Below, one piece after another: positions 19,448 to 29,387 of a stretch of 64,000 bases of DNA. Position numbers and translations under genes: made by a program. Location of the stretch: positions 124,001-188,000 of the forward strand of contig NZ_CP017181.1 in the NCBI RefSeq assembly GCF_001729765.1. Reading direction: 5' to 3'. Numbering within the stretch: the stretch's first letter is position 1; every line of letters starts with the position of its first letter. This DNA comes from Enterobacter kobei (GTDB lineage Bacteria; Pseudomonadota; Gammaproteobacteria; Enterobacterales; Enterobacteriaceae). Below the pieces are notes generated by a model. It was given only the letters and a program-made list of their open reading frames with translations, was not told where the DNA came from and did no database searches.

Positions 19448-21478
19448 TTATTGATTACCAGCCCATACCACCATGACTTTATCGCCCTTGTGCTCGCGCA
19501 CAAAGCCATACCCTTCTTTCAGCGACAGCGTGGTTTGCTTGCCTTCGCCGATCGCCGGGTGACGGGCGCGGAACTGACCCAGCATTTGCCAGTGGGCGAC
19601 GGTTGACGCCTGCGTGCCCGTGACATCCTGCCAGTTCATATCCGAACGGGTGCCCTGAAGCGGGTCGGAGCCCGTCGGGCCGAACGGACGTTCGGATTCA
19701 TCCCCGTAATAGATTTGTACGCTGCCCGGTGCCAGCAGGAGCAGCTCAGCCGCGCGCTGACCACCTTCGCGGAACAGGCGTGTGTCATGGGAGGAGAGGT
19801 AGCTCAGAACGTTGAAGCTTTGCAGCTTTTCTGCCATCTGCTGCCACGTCAGGTCGATATCGGCCAGGCAGTTCACCGCCTTTGCCGCCTGCTCCTGATA
19901 ATCAAAGTTGATCATCGCATCGAAACCGTGGCGGTAATAATCACTCTGCATCACCCCGTGACCCCAGGATTCCCCGGTCATCCAGAACGGTGCGTTGTCG
20001 AGCTTTTTGTCCGGGTTCGCCCCTTTCCAGGCCGCCAGTGCCTGACTTGTCTGATCTTTTAGCTGCTGCCAGGCCGCAAGCTCGACGTGCTTCGCGGTAT
20101 CGACCCGAAAACCGTCGATGCCGTAGTCTCGTACCCACTGGCTGAGCCAGTGAGTCAGATAGTCGCGCGGGGTATATCCCGGGATGGCCTTCGCGTGGGT
20201 ATCGGGTTTGTGCTGATAAAAATTGGGTAACCCGGAAGGGACGGTGGATTCCGTTTTCAGGTCGGGCAGGAACGCCAGCGACATCGTCAAATCATCAAAG
20301 CCAGGGTTGTCGTAATCACCGATGTCGGTACGGATCCATTTCTTGCCCCACCATTTTTCCCATGCGGCTTTGTCGCTGAAGTTAATGTAGTCATTGAAGC
20401 TGTGCCAGGTTTGGCCTGCACCTGGCTTCCAGTCTGTCCAGTGTTCACCCAGCGTTTTTTTCAGCTCATCACCCTGTAAATACAGCGCGCCAAACTGATA
20501 CGCCTGCATGTCTGCTAGCGTCGCGTAGCCCGTGTGGTTCATGACGATATCGAACAGGATGCGGATACCACGCTTGTGTGCTTCATCGACAAGATGGCGC
20601 AAATCTTCTTCGGTACCCATGTTGGCATCAAGCTTTGTCCAGTCCTGGGTGTAATAGCCATGATACGCATAGTGAGGGAAATCCCCTTTGGTCCCCCCGC
20701 CTACCCAGCCGTGGATTTGCTCAAGCGGAGAGCTTATCCAGAGCGCATTCACCCCCAGTTGCTGTAAATAATCGAGCTTGCTGGCAAGTCCCTTGAGGTC
20801 GCCACCGTGGAAGGTGCCAATCTCCTGCATGCCGTCTTTATGGCGGCCATAGCTGTTGTCGTTGCTCGGGTCACCGTTCACATATCGGTCGGTCAGGACA
20901 AAATAGACGGTGGCGTTCTGCCAGCTAAACGGTGCGGGTTTGTCCGTTTCGGCGCGCTCAAGCAGCAGCAGGCCATTACTGCCAGCGGCGGGCTGCAGGG
21001 TAATGTTTCCGTTCTGTACCGTCGCAGTCTGTTTGCTGTAGAAATCACGCACTACTGTCCCTTCCGGGAAAGTATCGCTAACGTTCAGCGTCAGCGGTTT
21101 ACCATCCCACTTCGGACACTGGCGGATAGCGGTTGCCACCGGTTGTTCTGCTGCACTCTGAATTGTCAGCAGCATTGTGGGCGTGCCGGAGCGAGTATCA
21201 ATCCGCATCTGATATTCACCGTCGCGGAAAAGGCGCCACTGCGGCGGCGTGCCATCGCAGGGTTTGAGCGACAGCATCTCATTGAGTTTTATCGCCTCTG
21301 ATGGCTGCCAGCACGTCTTGTCAAAACTCAGCGTAATAGGACGCGTACCCTTCGCAAGCTTTGCCTGGCTGGTGAAAATCCCGGTGCCTTCGGCGCTAAA
21401 ACTATTAAACCCCGGTGATGACCAGTCAGCGTGTGCCAGTGTGGGTAGCATCAGAAAAGCCAGAGCGGTGCGTTTCAT
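19448..21478 (-). CDS. malS: Periplasmic alpha-amylase
   Basis: A 676-residue endo-acting amylase that cuts long maltodextrins in the periplasm; length equals E. coli MalS. Start ATG 21478 gives the signal peptide MKRTALAFLMLPTLAHA. A longer frame to 21517 would bury the signal. GH13 signatures are visible: DIVMNHTG, GFRVDTAKHVE with the nucleophile Asp, the general acid in MTGESWGHG, and YLSSHDTRLF. The upstream gap contains GGATGA-type MalT boxes, so control by MalT is likely. It is divergent from bax, as in E. coli. Confidence 0.96.
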   Translation of the reverse strand: MKRTALAFLMLPTLAHADWSSPGFNSFSAEGTGIFTSQAKLAKGTRPITLSFDKTCWQPSEAIKLNEMLSLKPCDGTPPQWRLFRDGEYQMRIDTRSGTPTMLLTIQSAAEQPVATAIRQCPKWDGKPLTLNVSDTFPEGTVVRDFYSKQTATVQNGNITLQPAAGSNGLLLLERAETDKPAPFSWQNATVYFVLTDRYVNGDPSNDNSYGRHKDGMQEIGTFHGGDLKGLASKLDYLQQLGVNALWISSPLEQIHGWVGGGTKGDFPHYAYHGYYTQDWTKLDANMGTEEDLRHLVDEAHKRGIRILFDIVMNHTGYATLADMQAYQFGALYLQGDELKKTLGEHWTDWKPGAGQTWHSFNDYINFSDKAAWEKWWGKKWIRTDIGDYDNPGFDDLTMSLAFLPDLKTESTVPSGLPNFYQHKPDTHAKAIPGYTPRDYLTHWLSQWVRDYGIDGFRVDTAKHVELAAWQQLKDQTSQALAAWKGANPDKKLDNAPFWMTGESWGHGVMQSDYYRHGFDAMINFDYQEQAAKAVNCLADIDLTWQQMAEKLQSFNVLSYLSSHDTRLFREGGQRAAELLLLAPGSVQIYYGDESERPFGPTGSDPLQGTRSDMNWQDVTGTQASTVAHWQMLGQFRARHPAIGEGKQTTLSLKEGYGFVREHKGDKVMVVWAGNQ

Positions 21479-21534
21479 TCCATTTTCCTGTCGCGGCATT
21501 TTTAACCAGTTTGCCATCAGGCGGGGGGTAAAAA

Positions 21535-21578
21535 CTCATCCTCCAGCGCTTTCTGCCAGGAGGACGTGTGAGGATGAG
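21535..21578. promoter_or_regulatory. Probable MalT boxes upstream of malS
   Basis: GGAGGATGAG reads on the minus strand at 21535-21544, and GAGGATGAG on the plus strand at 21570-21578; both contain the GGATGA core of MalT boxes. The 314-bp malS-bax gap (21479-21792) otherwise holds an AT-rich stretch from about 21600 to 21770 that presumably carries the bax promoter; nothing else is evident. Confidence 0.5.
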
Positions 21579-21792
21579 TGATCCCGCGCAAAATTAGGCA
21601 GTTATCTGCGATATCGCGCACAAATTTTCAGGAGTGCTGTTTTTATAAGCAAGTTTCAGGTGACATAGTTTCGGATTTGGACTATTTCTATACGTGCTCT
21701 TGAAGTCTATTTTTGATATGATTTGAGATTCCGCTCTCAAATTTGTGAAAAAAATAAGGTGTTAGGATGATGACATCCGACCAGGAGACCTA

Positions 21793-22617
21793 ATGATATC
21801 GACTCCCATTCGACGATATGGGGCTGCGATACTCATGTTACTCACCATGGCATTTTCAGGTGAGGTGCTTGCGAAGACGCACACGGATACAACGAGTAAG
21901 AAAGCCCACGTAATAAAGACGACAAGTAGTAAGGTTAGCAGTAAACAAGAGTATTCTCGCAATAGTGCAAAGAGTAGTTCACTTCCTGATTTGCGAAAAT
22001 ACCCTTCCGGAACACCAAGGAAAAAAGCGTTTCTCCGGACGGTAATGCCTTACATCACGAGTCAAAATGCCGCGATTACTGCGGATCGTAACTGGCTGAT
22101 TTCCAAACAGTACGATAGCCGCTGGTCGCCTTCAGAACGCGCGCGTCTGAAAGATATCACGAAGCGCTACAAGCTGAGCTGGAACGGTAACACCCGTCGT
22201 GTGCCGTGGAATGCTCTCCTTGAACGTGTCGATATCATCCCGAATAGCATGGTTGCGACCATGGCGGCAGCCGAAAGCGGCTGGGGAACGTCAAAGCTGG
22301 CGCGTAATAACAACAATCTTTTCGGTATGAAGTGTGTGAAAGGTCGTTGTAATAATGCGCCTGGCAAGGTGAAAGGCTATTCTCAGTTTGAATCAGTTAA
22401 AGATTCCGTGGGTGCCTATGTGGTCAATCTGAACACGCACCCGGCCTACTCATCCTTCCGTAAATCACGTGCTCAGTTGCGTAAAGCGGATCAGGAAGTG
22501 ACGGCCAGTACGATGATCCACAAGCTGAAGGGTTATTCGACGAAGGGACAGAGCTATAACAACTATCTGTTCGCGATGTACCAGGATAACCAGCGCTTAA
22601 TCGCCGCCCATATGTAA
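21793..22617 (+). CDS. bax: Bax, glucosaminidase-like protein
   Basis: A 274-residue protein matching E. coli Bax along its length. It has an N-terminal hydrophobic signal (about residues 8-27), a Ser/Lys-rich linker, and a C-terminal glucosaminidase domain of the FlgJ/LytG type from about residue 140, with the catalytic segment MVATMAAAESGWGTSKLARN and the NNLFGMK motif. It probably cleaves peptidoglycan in the periplasm, but its role is not established. It lies between malS and xylR as in E. coli, and a bidirectional terminator follows. Confidence 0.92.
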   Translation: MISTPIRRYGAAILMLLTMAFSGEVLAKTHTDTTSKKAHVIKTTSSKVSSKQEYSRNSAKSSSLPDLRKYPSGTPRKKAFLRTVMPYITSQNAAITADRNWLISKQYDSRWSPSERARLKDITKRYKLSWNGNTRRVPWNALLERVDIIPNSMVATMAAAESGWGTSKLARNNNNLFGMKCVKGRCNNAPGKVKGYSQFESVKDSVGAYVVNLNTHPAYSSFRKSRAQLRKADQEVTASTMIHKLKGYSTKGQSYNNYLFAMYQDNQRLIAAHM

Positions 22618-22623
22618 TCACTA

Positions 22624-22652
22624 AAAACGCCTTCTAAATGAAGGCGTTTTCT
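22624..22652. terminator. Bidirectional terminator between bax and xylR
   Basis: AAAACGCCTTC / GAAGGCGTTTT inverted repeat with A and T runs on its two sides, between the convergent bax and xylR genes. Confidence 0.85.
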
Positions 22653-22655
22653 TTT

Positions 22656-23834
22656 CTATATCAGCACCTCGCTGTGGCGATCCCGATACTCTTTTGGCGT
22701 GGTGTCATACTCTTTGCGAAACACCGAATAGAAATATTGCAGCGACGGATAACCGCACATCTGCGAGATTTCGTTGATCGACAGTGATGTTGAGATGAGC
22801 AGGCTGCGGGCTTTCTCCAGTTTCTCCGCATGGATGACGGCATGAATGGTTTCGCCCACTTCTTCTTTGAAACGCTTCTCCAGATTCGAACGAGAAATGC
22901 CCACCGAATCCAGAACCTGATCGACCTTAATTCCTTTACAGGCGTGGTTGCGAATATAGTGCATCGCCTGAATGACGGCCGGGTCACTCAGGGAACGATA
23001 GTCGGTTGAGCGACGCTCCACGACGCGGACAGGGGGTACCAGCAAACGCTGAAGCGGCAGAGACTCTTTATCCAGCAGACGATGCAGCAGCTTCGCTGCC
23101 TGATAGCCCATCTGACGGGTGCCCTGTGCCACAGAGGAGAGCGCCACGCGGGAGAGATAGCGGGTGAGTTCTTCGTTATCAATGCCAATCACGCACAGCT
23201 TCTCGGGCACGGGGATATGTAAATGCTCGCAGACCTGCAGCACGTGGCGGGCGCGGGCGTCGGTGACGGCAATAATGCCGGTTTGCGGGGGCAGCGTTTG
23301 CAGCCAGTCCGCCAGCCGGTTTTGCGCGTGCTGCCAGTTTTCCGGAGCCGTCTCCAGCCCCTGATACACTACGCCGCGATACTTCTCCTGCGCGACCAGC
23401 TGGCAAAACGCATGCTCGCGCTCGACTGCCCAGCGCTTGCCGCTGGTGGCGGGTAAACCATAGAACGCGAAACGATGGACGCCTTTCTCTTTTAAATGAA
23501 GAAAAGCGGCTTCGACCAGGGCATGATTATCGGTGGCGATATAGTGAACCGGCGGGTAATTTTCGGGGGAATGGTAGGAGCCGCCGACGCCCACGATCGG
23601 GACGTCGACGTCGGTCAGCAGCTGTTCAATGACGGGATCGTCATAGTCAGCGATGACGCCATCCCCCAGCCAGTCTTTGATGTTCTCCAGACGGGTGCGG
23701 AAGTCTTCCTCAATGAAGATATCCCACTCGGATTGCGACGCCTGCAAATATTCACCCACGCCTTCAACGACCTGACGGTCGTAGGCTTTATTGGCATTGA
23801 ATAACAACGTAATGCGGTGACGCTTTTCAAACAT
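22656..23834 (-). CDS. xylR: Xylose operon activator XylR
   Basis: A 392-residue regulator, exactly the E. coli length. The N-terminal two-thirds (about 1-280) is a LacI/periplasmic-binding-type sensor for D-xylose that starts MFEKRHRITLLFNANKAYD. The C-terminal 100 residues form an AraC-type DNA-binding domain with two helix-turn-helices (SISRSNLEKRF and the INEISQMCGYPSLQYFYSVF signature). It activates xylA and xylF promoters. It lies 33 bp downstream of xylH on the same strand and may be partly cotranscribed with xylFGH. Confidence 0.97.
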   Translation of the reverse strand: MFEKRHRITLLFNANKAYDRQVVEGVGEYLQASQSEWDIFIEEDFRTRLENIKDWLGDGVIADYDDPVIEQLLTDVDVPIVGVGGSYHSPENYPPVHYIATDNHALVEAAFLHLKEKGVHRFAFYGLPATSGKRWAVEREHAFCQLVAQEKYRGVVYQGLETAPENWQHAQNRLADWLQTLPPQTGIIAVTDARARHVLQVCEHLHIPVPEKLCVIGIDNEELTRYLSRVALSSVAQGTRQMGYQAAKLLHRLLDKESLPLQRLLVPPVRVVERRSTDYRSLSDPAVIQAMHYIRNHACKGIKVDQVLDSVGISRSNLEKRFKEEVGETIHAVIHAEKLEKARSLLISTSLSINEISQMCGYPSLQYFYSVFRKEYDTTPKEYRDRHSEVLI

Positions 23835-23867
23835 GGCTCACTTCCCAATTAAGTCACAATACGGTTA

Positions 23868-25049
23868 TCAGGCTCGTCGCTTGGTGGCAGAGTCCATCCA
23901 GACTGCCAGCAAAAGAATGGCCCCCTTGACGATATACTGCCAAAACGTCGGGACGTCCATCATACTCATCCCGTTATCCAACGACGCCATGATAAATGCC
24001 CCCATGACCGCACCCGCCACGCTACCGATACCGCCGGCGAGGCTGGTGCCGCCAATGACGCAGGCGGCAATCGCATCCAGCTCGGCGATGTTACCTGCGG
24101 AGGGCGAACCGGCACCCAGACGCGAACTGAGGATCAACCCGGCGATGGCGACCATCAGGCCGTTAATGGCGAACACCGCGAGCTTAGTGCGCTCGACGTT
24201 GATCCCCGAGAGACGGGCAGCTTCAAGGTTGCCACCGATGGCATAAATGCGGCGGCCAAACGCGGTGCGCGTCGCCATAAACATCCCGCCCAGCAGTAAC
24301 AGCGCCAGCAGCAGGACCGGTGTCGGAACACCGCGATAGTCGTTAAGAAGCCAGATGGCGCCCAGCACAATGACCGCAGTCAGCGCATGGCGTCCTACCA
24401 CGGAGGTTGATGCCGGTGACGCCAGCCCCAGCGCCTGACGACGCATGCGCCCCCGCCACTGCCAGGCGACAAACGCCAGCAAACCTACCACGCCAATCGT
24501 AAAGCCCACGCTATCGGAGAGGTAGCTCTGACCAATTTGCGACATGGCGGCGCTGGTGGGAGAGACGGTAGTGCCGTTGGTAATCCCGATTAAGATCCCA
24601 CGGAAGGCCAGCATACCCGCCAGGGTAACAATAAACGACGGGACTTTGCGGTAGGCAACCCACCAGCCGTTCCAGGCCCCCAGGACCAGACCCAGTATCA
24701 GCGTCACCGCCACGGTCAGCGGCAGCGGCCAGCCAAGCCAGACGTCGAAAATAGCCGCCACGCCGCCGAGCAGGCCCATCATCGAGCCTACAGACAGGTC
24801 AATTTCTGCCGAGATAATGACGAACACCATGCCTACGGCCAGGATCCCGGTAATGGCGGTCTGGCGGAGCAGGTTAGAGACGTTACGCGCGCTTAAGTAT
24901 GAGCCATCGGTCATCCAGGTAAAAAACAGCATGATGACGATAATTGCTGCGATCATCACGAAAACCTGCAGGTTCAGCGCTTTTAGCCCTGCGAACGCAC
25001 CGGGCGTCGGAACGGCGACTTTGATATCAGACGGATTGCTTTTCGACAT
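23868..25049 (-). CDS. xylH: D-xylose ABC transporter permease
   Basis: A 393-residue integral membrane permease of the ribose/xylose type, same length as E. coli XylH. About ten hydrophobic segments; conserved features are [15 protein letters not shown] in the early transmembrane part and the cytoplasmic coupling loop around [18 protein letters not shown] near residue 275. The start ATG at 25049 overlaps the 3' end of xylG by 23 bp, indicating coupled translation. Confidence 0.96.
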   Translation of the reverse strand: MSKSNPSDIKVAVPTPGAFAGLKALNLQVFVMIAAIIVIMLFFTWMTDGSYLSARNVSNLLRQTAITGILAVGMVFVIISAEIDLSVGSMMGLLGGVAAIFDVWLGWPLPLTVAVTLILGLVLGAWNGWWVAYRKVPSFIVTLAGMLAFRGILIGITNGTTVSPTSAAMSQIGQSYLSDSVGFTIGVVGLLAFVAWQWRGRMRRQALGLASPASTSVVGRHALTAVIVLGAIWLLNDYRGVPTPVLLLALLLLGGMFMATRTAFGRRIYAIGGNLEAARLSGINVERTKLAVFAINGLMVAIAGLILSSRLGAGSPSAGNIAELDAIAACVIGGTSLAGGIGSVAGAVMGAFIMASLDNGMSMMDVPTFWQYIVKGAILLLAVWMDSATKRRA

Positions 25050-26568
25050 GACGTTCGCTCCTTAAAGCGGCTTCCATCACCTGCTCCTGCGTCAGGTTCT
25101 GGTTAATCAGGTTGGCTTTCAGTTTCCCCTCGTGCATCACCAGCACGCGGTCGCTCAGGCCGAGCACTTCGGGTAACTCAGACGAAATGACAATGACGGC
25201 AATCCCTTGCTGAACAAGCTGATTAATCAGTTTGTAGATTTCATATTTGGCACCGATATCAATCCCGCGCGTTGGCTCATCGAGGATTAATATGCGTGGG
25301 TTGAGAAGCAGGCAGCGCGCCAGAATCGCTTTCTGCTGGTTACCGCCACTCAGGCGGCCAATCGCCAGTTCCGGGGAGGACGTTTTGACCTTCAGCCTGG
25401 CAAGCGACTGAAGAATGCACTGCTGCTCTGCGGCATCGTCCAGGCTGCTCAGCGCGCCGGAGAACCGATCGAGTGCCGCAAGCGTGATGTTTTTCCCCAC
25501 CGCCATGACCGGTACGATGCCGTCTTTTTTACGATCTTCCGGCACCATAGCAATGCCGCGGGCAATCGCCTGCTGGCAGTTGTCGATTTTCACTGGCTGG
25601 CCGTCGATATAAATCGTCCCCTCCCAGCGCCCGGGCCACACGCCAAAGAGACACTCTACGGCCTCCGTGCGTCCGGCGCCGACGAGGCCCGCAATCCCGA
25701 GAATTTCGCCGCTGTGAAGAGAAAACGAGACGTTATTCACGCGTTTAATGTGGCGGTTAACGGGGTGCCACGCGGTCAGGTTTTCCACACGCAGCACTTC
25801 CTCGCCTCTGGCGTGTGGCTCATTCGGGTAGAGCGCCGTCAGCTCGCGGCCTACCATCATGGTGATGATGTCATCTTCACTCATGCCTGCCGCTTCGCGC
25901 GTGCCGATGTGTTGCCCGTCGCGAATGACACAGATGGTGTCCGAAATGGCTTTAACCTCGTTTAGCTTGTGCGAAATGTAGATACAGGCGATGCCGTGGT
26001 TTTGCAGATCGCGGATGATATTGAGCAGAACTGCGGTTTCCTGTTCGGTGAGCGAAGCCGTGGGCTCATCGAGGATCAGCAGCCGTACCTGTTTGTTCAG
26101 CGCCTTAGCAATTTCTACCAGCTGCTGTTGCCCCAGACCCAGATCGCCCACGCGGGTATCCGGTGAAATATTGAGGCTCACCTGCGCCAGCAGCTTTTCA
26201 CAGCGGAGCGTCATGGTGTCGTAATCCAGTACGCCGTGGCGGGAAATCTCGGCTCCAAGGAAGATGTTTTCCAGCACGGTGAGATGCTTCACCAGCGCCA
26301 GCTCCTGGTGGATAATGGCGATCCCTTTACGTTCGGTATCGCGAATGTGTGTCGCCTGGATCACTTCACCGGCAAAGACAATTTCGCCTTCGTAACTGCC
26401 GTGTGGGTAGATCCCACACAGAACTTTCATCAACGTTGATTTGCCCGAACCGTTCTCGCCGCACAGCGAAACCACTTCGCCGGGGTTCAACCGGAGGCTG
26501 ACGTTGTCGACGGCCTTCACTGCGCCGAAGCGCTTGGTGATGCTTTTCATTTCAAGTAAATAAGGCAT
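25027..26568 (-). CDS. xylG: D-xylose ABC transporter ATP-binding protein
   Basis: A 513-residue tandem ATPase with start ATG 26568 ([15 protein letters not shown]). The first nucleotide-binding domain has Walker [13 protein letters not shown] (about residues 38-49), a degenerate signature around [14 protein letters not shown] and [11 protein letters not shown]. The second has a degenerate Walker A region ([16 protein letters not shown]), the signature [13 protein letters not shown] and [14 protein letters not shown]. This asymmetric pair is normal for monosaccharide ABC ATPases. It energises XylH with XylF as binding protein. Confidence 0.96.
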   Translation of the reverse strand: MPYLLEMKSITKRFGAVKAVDNVSLRLNPGEVVSLCGENGSGKSTLMKVLCGIYPHGSYEGEIVFAGEVIQATHIRDTERKGIAIIHQELALVKHLTVLENIFLGAEISRHGVLDYDTMTLRCEKLLAQVSLNISPDTRVGDLGLGQQQLVEIAKALNKQVRLLILDEPTASLTEQETAVLLNIIRDLQNHGIACIYISHKLNEVKAISDTICVIRDGQHIGTREAAGMSEDDIITMMVGRELTALYPNEPHARGEEVLRVENLTAWHPVNRHIKRVNNVSFSLHSGEILGIAGLVGAGRTEAVECLFGVWPGRWEGTIYIDGQPVKIDNCQQAIARGIAMVPEDRKKDGIVPVMAVGKNITLAALDRFSGALSSLDDAAEQQCILQSLARLKVKTSSPELAIGRLSGGNQQKAILARCLLLNPRILILDEPTRGIDIGAKYEIYKLINQLVQQGIAVIVISSELPEVLGLSDRVLVMHEGKLKANLINQNLTQEQVMEAALRSERHVEKQSV

Positions 26569-26640
26569 ACCTGCTCCACATAACCCGAGGGAAGAACAGT
26601 ACAACGTGATGCGCCCCCGCAGAGCGGGGGCCGCGCTGGA

Positions 26641-27633
26641 TTACAGTTCGCTCTTCTTGTGGAAACCGTCTTTAATCACGGTGGCGTCAATGTTCTCTTT
26701 ATTGACTTCAATTGGCGTGAGCAGGCGAGCCGGAACATCTTTCAGCCCGTTATTCAGCGTCGCGTCTGCTTTAGGCTGCTTGCCATTGCCCAGCTCCACG
26801 GCGATTTCCGCCGCGGTATTGGCAAGCTCGGTAATCGGTTTGTAGACCGTCATGGTTTGTGTGCCAGCGATAATGCGTTTTACCCCTGCCAGGTCGGCAT
26901 CCTGCCCGGAGATAGCGACTTTCCCGGCCAGCCCCTGGGCGCTCAGCGCCTGGATAGCACCGCCTGCGGTGGCATCGTTGGAGGCCACGACCGCATCAAT
27001 TTTGTTGTTGTTGGCCGTCAGCGCGTTTTCCATAATTTTCAGCGCGTTTTCTGGCAGCCATCCGTCGGCCCACTGATCGCCAACCACCTTAATTTTCCCG
27101 TTGTCGATGTAAGGTTTAAGGACTTTCATTTGTCCTTCACGGAACAGTTTGGCGTTGTTATCTACCGGAGAGCCACCCATCAGGAAATAATTGCCCTGAG
27201 GCACTTTGTCGATCAGGCTTTGCGCCTGTAATTCACCCACTTTTTCATTGTCGAACGAAATATAATAATCAATATCCGCATTATTAATCATGCGATCATA
27301 AGCGAGAACTTTTATGCCTTCTTGCTTCGCTTCTTTCACTACGTTACTTAATACCTGGCCGTTATAAGGGATAATGACCAGGACATCGACACCACGGTTA
27401 ATCATATTCTCAATCTGTGACATTTGCGTTTCTTCATTGCCATTCGCTGACTGAACAAAGACATTCGCACCGAGTGATTCCGCTTTTTTCACAAAGATAT
27501 CGCGATCTTTTTGCCAGCGCTCCAGGCGCAGGTCGTCAATCGCCATGCCAATTTTGACCTCTTTGGCATGTCCTGCAAAGCTTACAAGGAGGAGAGTAGT
27601 GCAGATCGTTAGGGTCAGGTTCTTTATCTTCAT
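26641..27633 (-). CDS. xylF: D-xylose periplasmic binding protein
   Basis: A 330-residue protein from start ATG 27633, equal to E. coli XylF. It has a signal peptide MKIKNLTLTICTTLLLVSFAGHA followed by mature KEVKIGMAIDDLRLERW. It is a class I periplasmic-binding fold with the two lobes around GNEETQMSQIENMINRGVD and AVVASNDATAGGAIQAL. An open frame extends upstream to 27732 but would remove the signal. It is the first gene of xylFGH, divergent from xylAB across the XylR control region. Confidence 0.96.
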   Translation of the reverse strand: MKIKNLTLTICTTLLLVSFAGHAKEVKIGMAIDDLRLERWQKDRDIFVKKAESLGANVFVQSANGNEETQMSQIENMINRGVDVLVIIPYNGQVLSNVVKEAKQEGIKVLAYDRMINNADIDYYISFDNEKVGELQAQSLIDKVPQGNYFLMGGSPVDNNAKLFREGQMKVLKPYIDNGKIKVVGDQWADGWLPENALKIMENALTANNNKIDAVVASNDATAGGAIQALSAQGLAGKVAISGQDADLAGVKRIIAGTQTMTVYKPITELANTAAEIAVELGNGKQPKADATLNNGLKDVPARLLTPIEVNKENIDATVIKDGFHKKSEL

Positions 27634-28003
27634 AATTATTAGGCCTTTTGTAGGGGTATGTGTTGCTGAGATAAAAGAAACATTCACTGCTGGGACGCAG
27701 CAAATTTTTAACGCGGAAAGGCGGGCTGGCAATTACAGATTTTTATCTTCTCATTACGATATTTGGTTTATTTCTGAATTTATGACCGCGATCGGATTTT
27801 AAAATGCGTAACGTCTTAATTACATTTGATTCTGGAATTTACGCCGAAAAATAGTTTGCCTGCGCATTATTTTGCGAGCCAGCGCACAGTTGTGCATTCT
27901 CTCAATAGCAGTGTGAAATAACGTAATTGAGCAACCCAAAATGTCTATTCACTATTACTCCTGTATCAACGACTCGCCGCATACCCTGATTATGGAGCTC
28001 AAT
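27634..28003. promoter_or_regulatory. Divergent xylF/xylA control region
   Basis: This 370-bp gap separates xylF and xylA. The stretch at about 27893-27936, just upstream of xylA (CTCTCAATAGCAGTGTGAAA, then TAACGTAATTGAGCAA), is nearly identical to the E. coli XylR I(A) site as I recall it. On the xylF side the minus strand carries AAAATCTGTAATTGCC near 27728-27744, sharing the GTAATTG core, a plausible I(F) site. A weak CRP-like TATGA-N6-TCGGA lies at about 27780-27796 between them. XylR and CRP control is established for E. coli; assignment here is by similarity. Confidence 0.7.
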
Positions 28004-29326
28004 ATGCAAGCTTATTTCGACCAACTCGATCGTGTTCGTTACGAAGGTCCAAAAACGACCAATCCTTTAGCATTTCGTCACTACAACCCGGATGAGCTGG
28101 TTCTGGGTAAGCGCATGGAAGACCATCTGCGCTTTGCCGCCTGTTACTGGCATACCTTCTGCTGGAACGGCGCCGATATGTTCGGTGTGGGTTCCTTTGA
28201 CCGCCCATGGCAGCAGCCGGGTGAAGCCATCGAGCTGGCGAAACGCAAAGCCGATGTGGCATTTGAGTTTTTCCACAAGCTGAACGTGCCGTACTACTGC
28301 TTCCACGATGTGGACGTCTCGCCGGAAGGTGCGTCTCTGAAAGAGTACCTGAACAATTTCGCGCAGATGGTGGATGTGCTGGCGGCAAAACAGCAGCAAA
28401 GCGGCGTGAAGCTGCTGTGGGGCACAGCAAACTGCTTCACTAACCCACGCTACGGCGCGGGCGCGGCAACCAATCCGGATCCGGAAGTGTTTAGCTGGGC
28501 GGCCACGCAGGTGGTGACGGCCATGAACGCCACGCATCAGTTGGGCGGCGAAAACTATGTCCTGTGGGGCGGCCGTGAAGGCTACGAAACCCTGCTCAAC
28601 ACCGATCTGCGCCAGGAGCGCGAGCAGATTGGCCGCTTTATGCAGATGGTTGTCGATCATAAGCACAAAATCGGCTTCCGTGGCACGCTGCTGATTGAGC
28701 CGAAACCGCAGGAACCGACCAAGCACCAGTATGACTACGACGTGGCGACGGTTTATGGCTTCCTGAAACAGTTCGGTCTGGAAAAAGAGATTAAAGTTAA
28801 CATTGAAGCCAACCACGCCACGCTGGCGGGCCACTCTTTCCATCACGAGATTGCGTCTGCGATTGCACTGGGCATCTTTGGCTCTGTCGATGCTAACCGC
28901 GGCGATGCACAGCTGGGCTGGGATACAGACCAGTTCCCGAACAGCGTGGAAGAGAATGCGCTGGTGATGTACGAAATCATTAAAGCGGGTGGTTTCACTA
29001 CCGGCGGACTGAACTTTGACGCCAAAGTACGTCGTCAGAGCACCGACAAATACGATCTGTTCTACGGCCACATTGGCGCGATGGACACCATGGCGCTGGC
29101 GCTGAAAGTCGCCGCACGCATGATTGAAGACGGTGAGCTGGATAAGCGTGTTGCGAAGCGCTACAGCGGCTGGAACAGTGAGCTGGGTCAGCAAATTTTG
29201 AAAGGCCAGTTATCACTTGCGGAGATCGCGAAGTACGCTGAACAGCAGCAGCTGGCGCCGCAGCACCAGAGCGGGCACCAGGAACTGCTGGAAAACCTGG
29301 TCAACCACTACCTGTTCGATAAATAA
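28004..29326 (+). CDS. xylA: Xylose isomerase
   Basis: A 440-residue cytoplasmic TIM-barrel enzyme converting D-xylose to D-xylulose. Start ATG 28004 ([15 protein letters not shown]) matches E. coli; the open frame runs further up to 27941 into the regulatory region. The catalytic His101 lies in [13 protein letters not shown]. Metal ligands are in [16 protein letters not shown] and [13 protein letters not shown], and in GSVDANRGD and GWDTDQFP. It is first in xylAB under XylR control; a palindromic repeat separates it from xylB. Confidence 0.98.
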   Translation: MQAYFDQLDRVRYEGPKTTNPLAFRHYNPDELVLGKRMEDHLRFAACYWHTFCWNGADMFGVGSFDRPWQQPGEAIELAKRKADVAFEFFHKLNVPYYCFHDVDVSPEGASLKEYLNNFAQMVDVLAAKQQQSGVKLLWGTANCFTNPRYGAGAATNPDPEVFSWAATQVVTAMNATHQLGGENYVLWGGREGYETLLNTDLRQEREQIGRFMQMVVDHKHKIGFRGTLLIEPKPQEPTKHQYDYDVATVYGFLKQFGLEKEIKVNIEANHATLAGHSFHHEIASAIALGIFGSVDANRGDAQLGWDTDQFPNSVEENALVMYEIIKAGGFTTGGLNFDAKVRRQSTDKYDLFYGHIGAMDTMALALKVAARMIEDGELDKRVAKRYSGWNSELGQQILKGQLSLAEIAKYAEQQQLAPQHQSGHQELLENLVNHYLFDK

Positions 29327-29332
29327 CAGCAC

Positions 29333-29363
29333 GTAGGCCCGGTAAGCGTTAGCGCCACCGGGC
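29333..29363. repeat. REP-like palindrome, family B
   Basis: GTAGGCCCGGTAAGCGTTAG then CGCCACCGGGC, a hairpin in the 61-bp gap between xylA and xylB. The same unit recurs near 30847, 35567, 35721, 44749 and 56799. Confidence 0.8.
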
Positions 29364-29387
29364 ATTTCTGTTAAAGGAGTCACCGTA

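Noticed and set aside
28067..29194. Open frame of 375 codons antisense to xylA
   Set aside because: It lies inside a complete xylose isomerase gene and shows no family motif.
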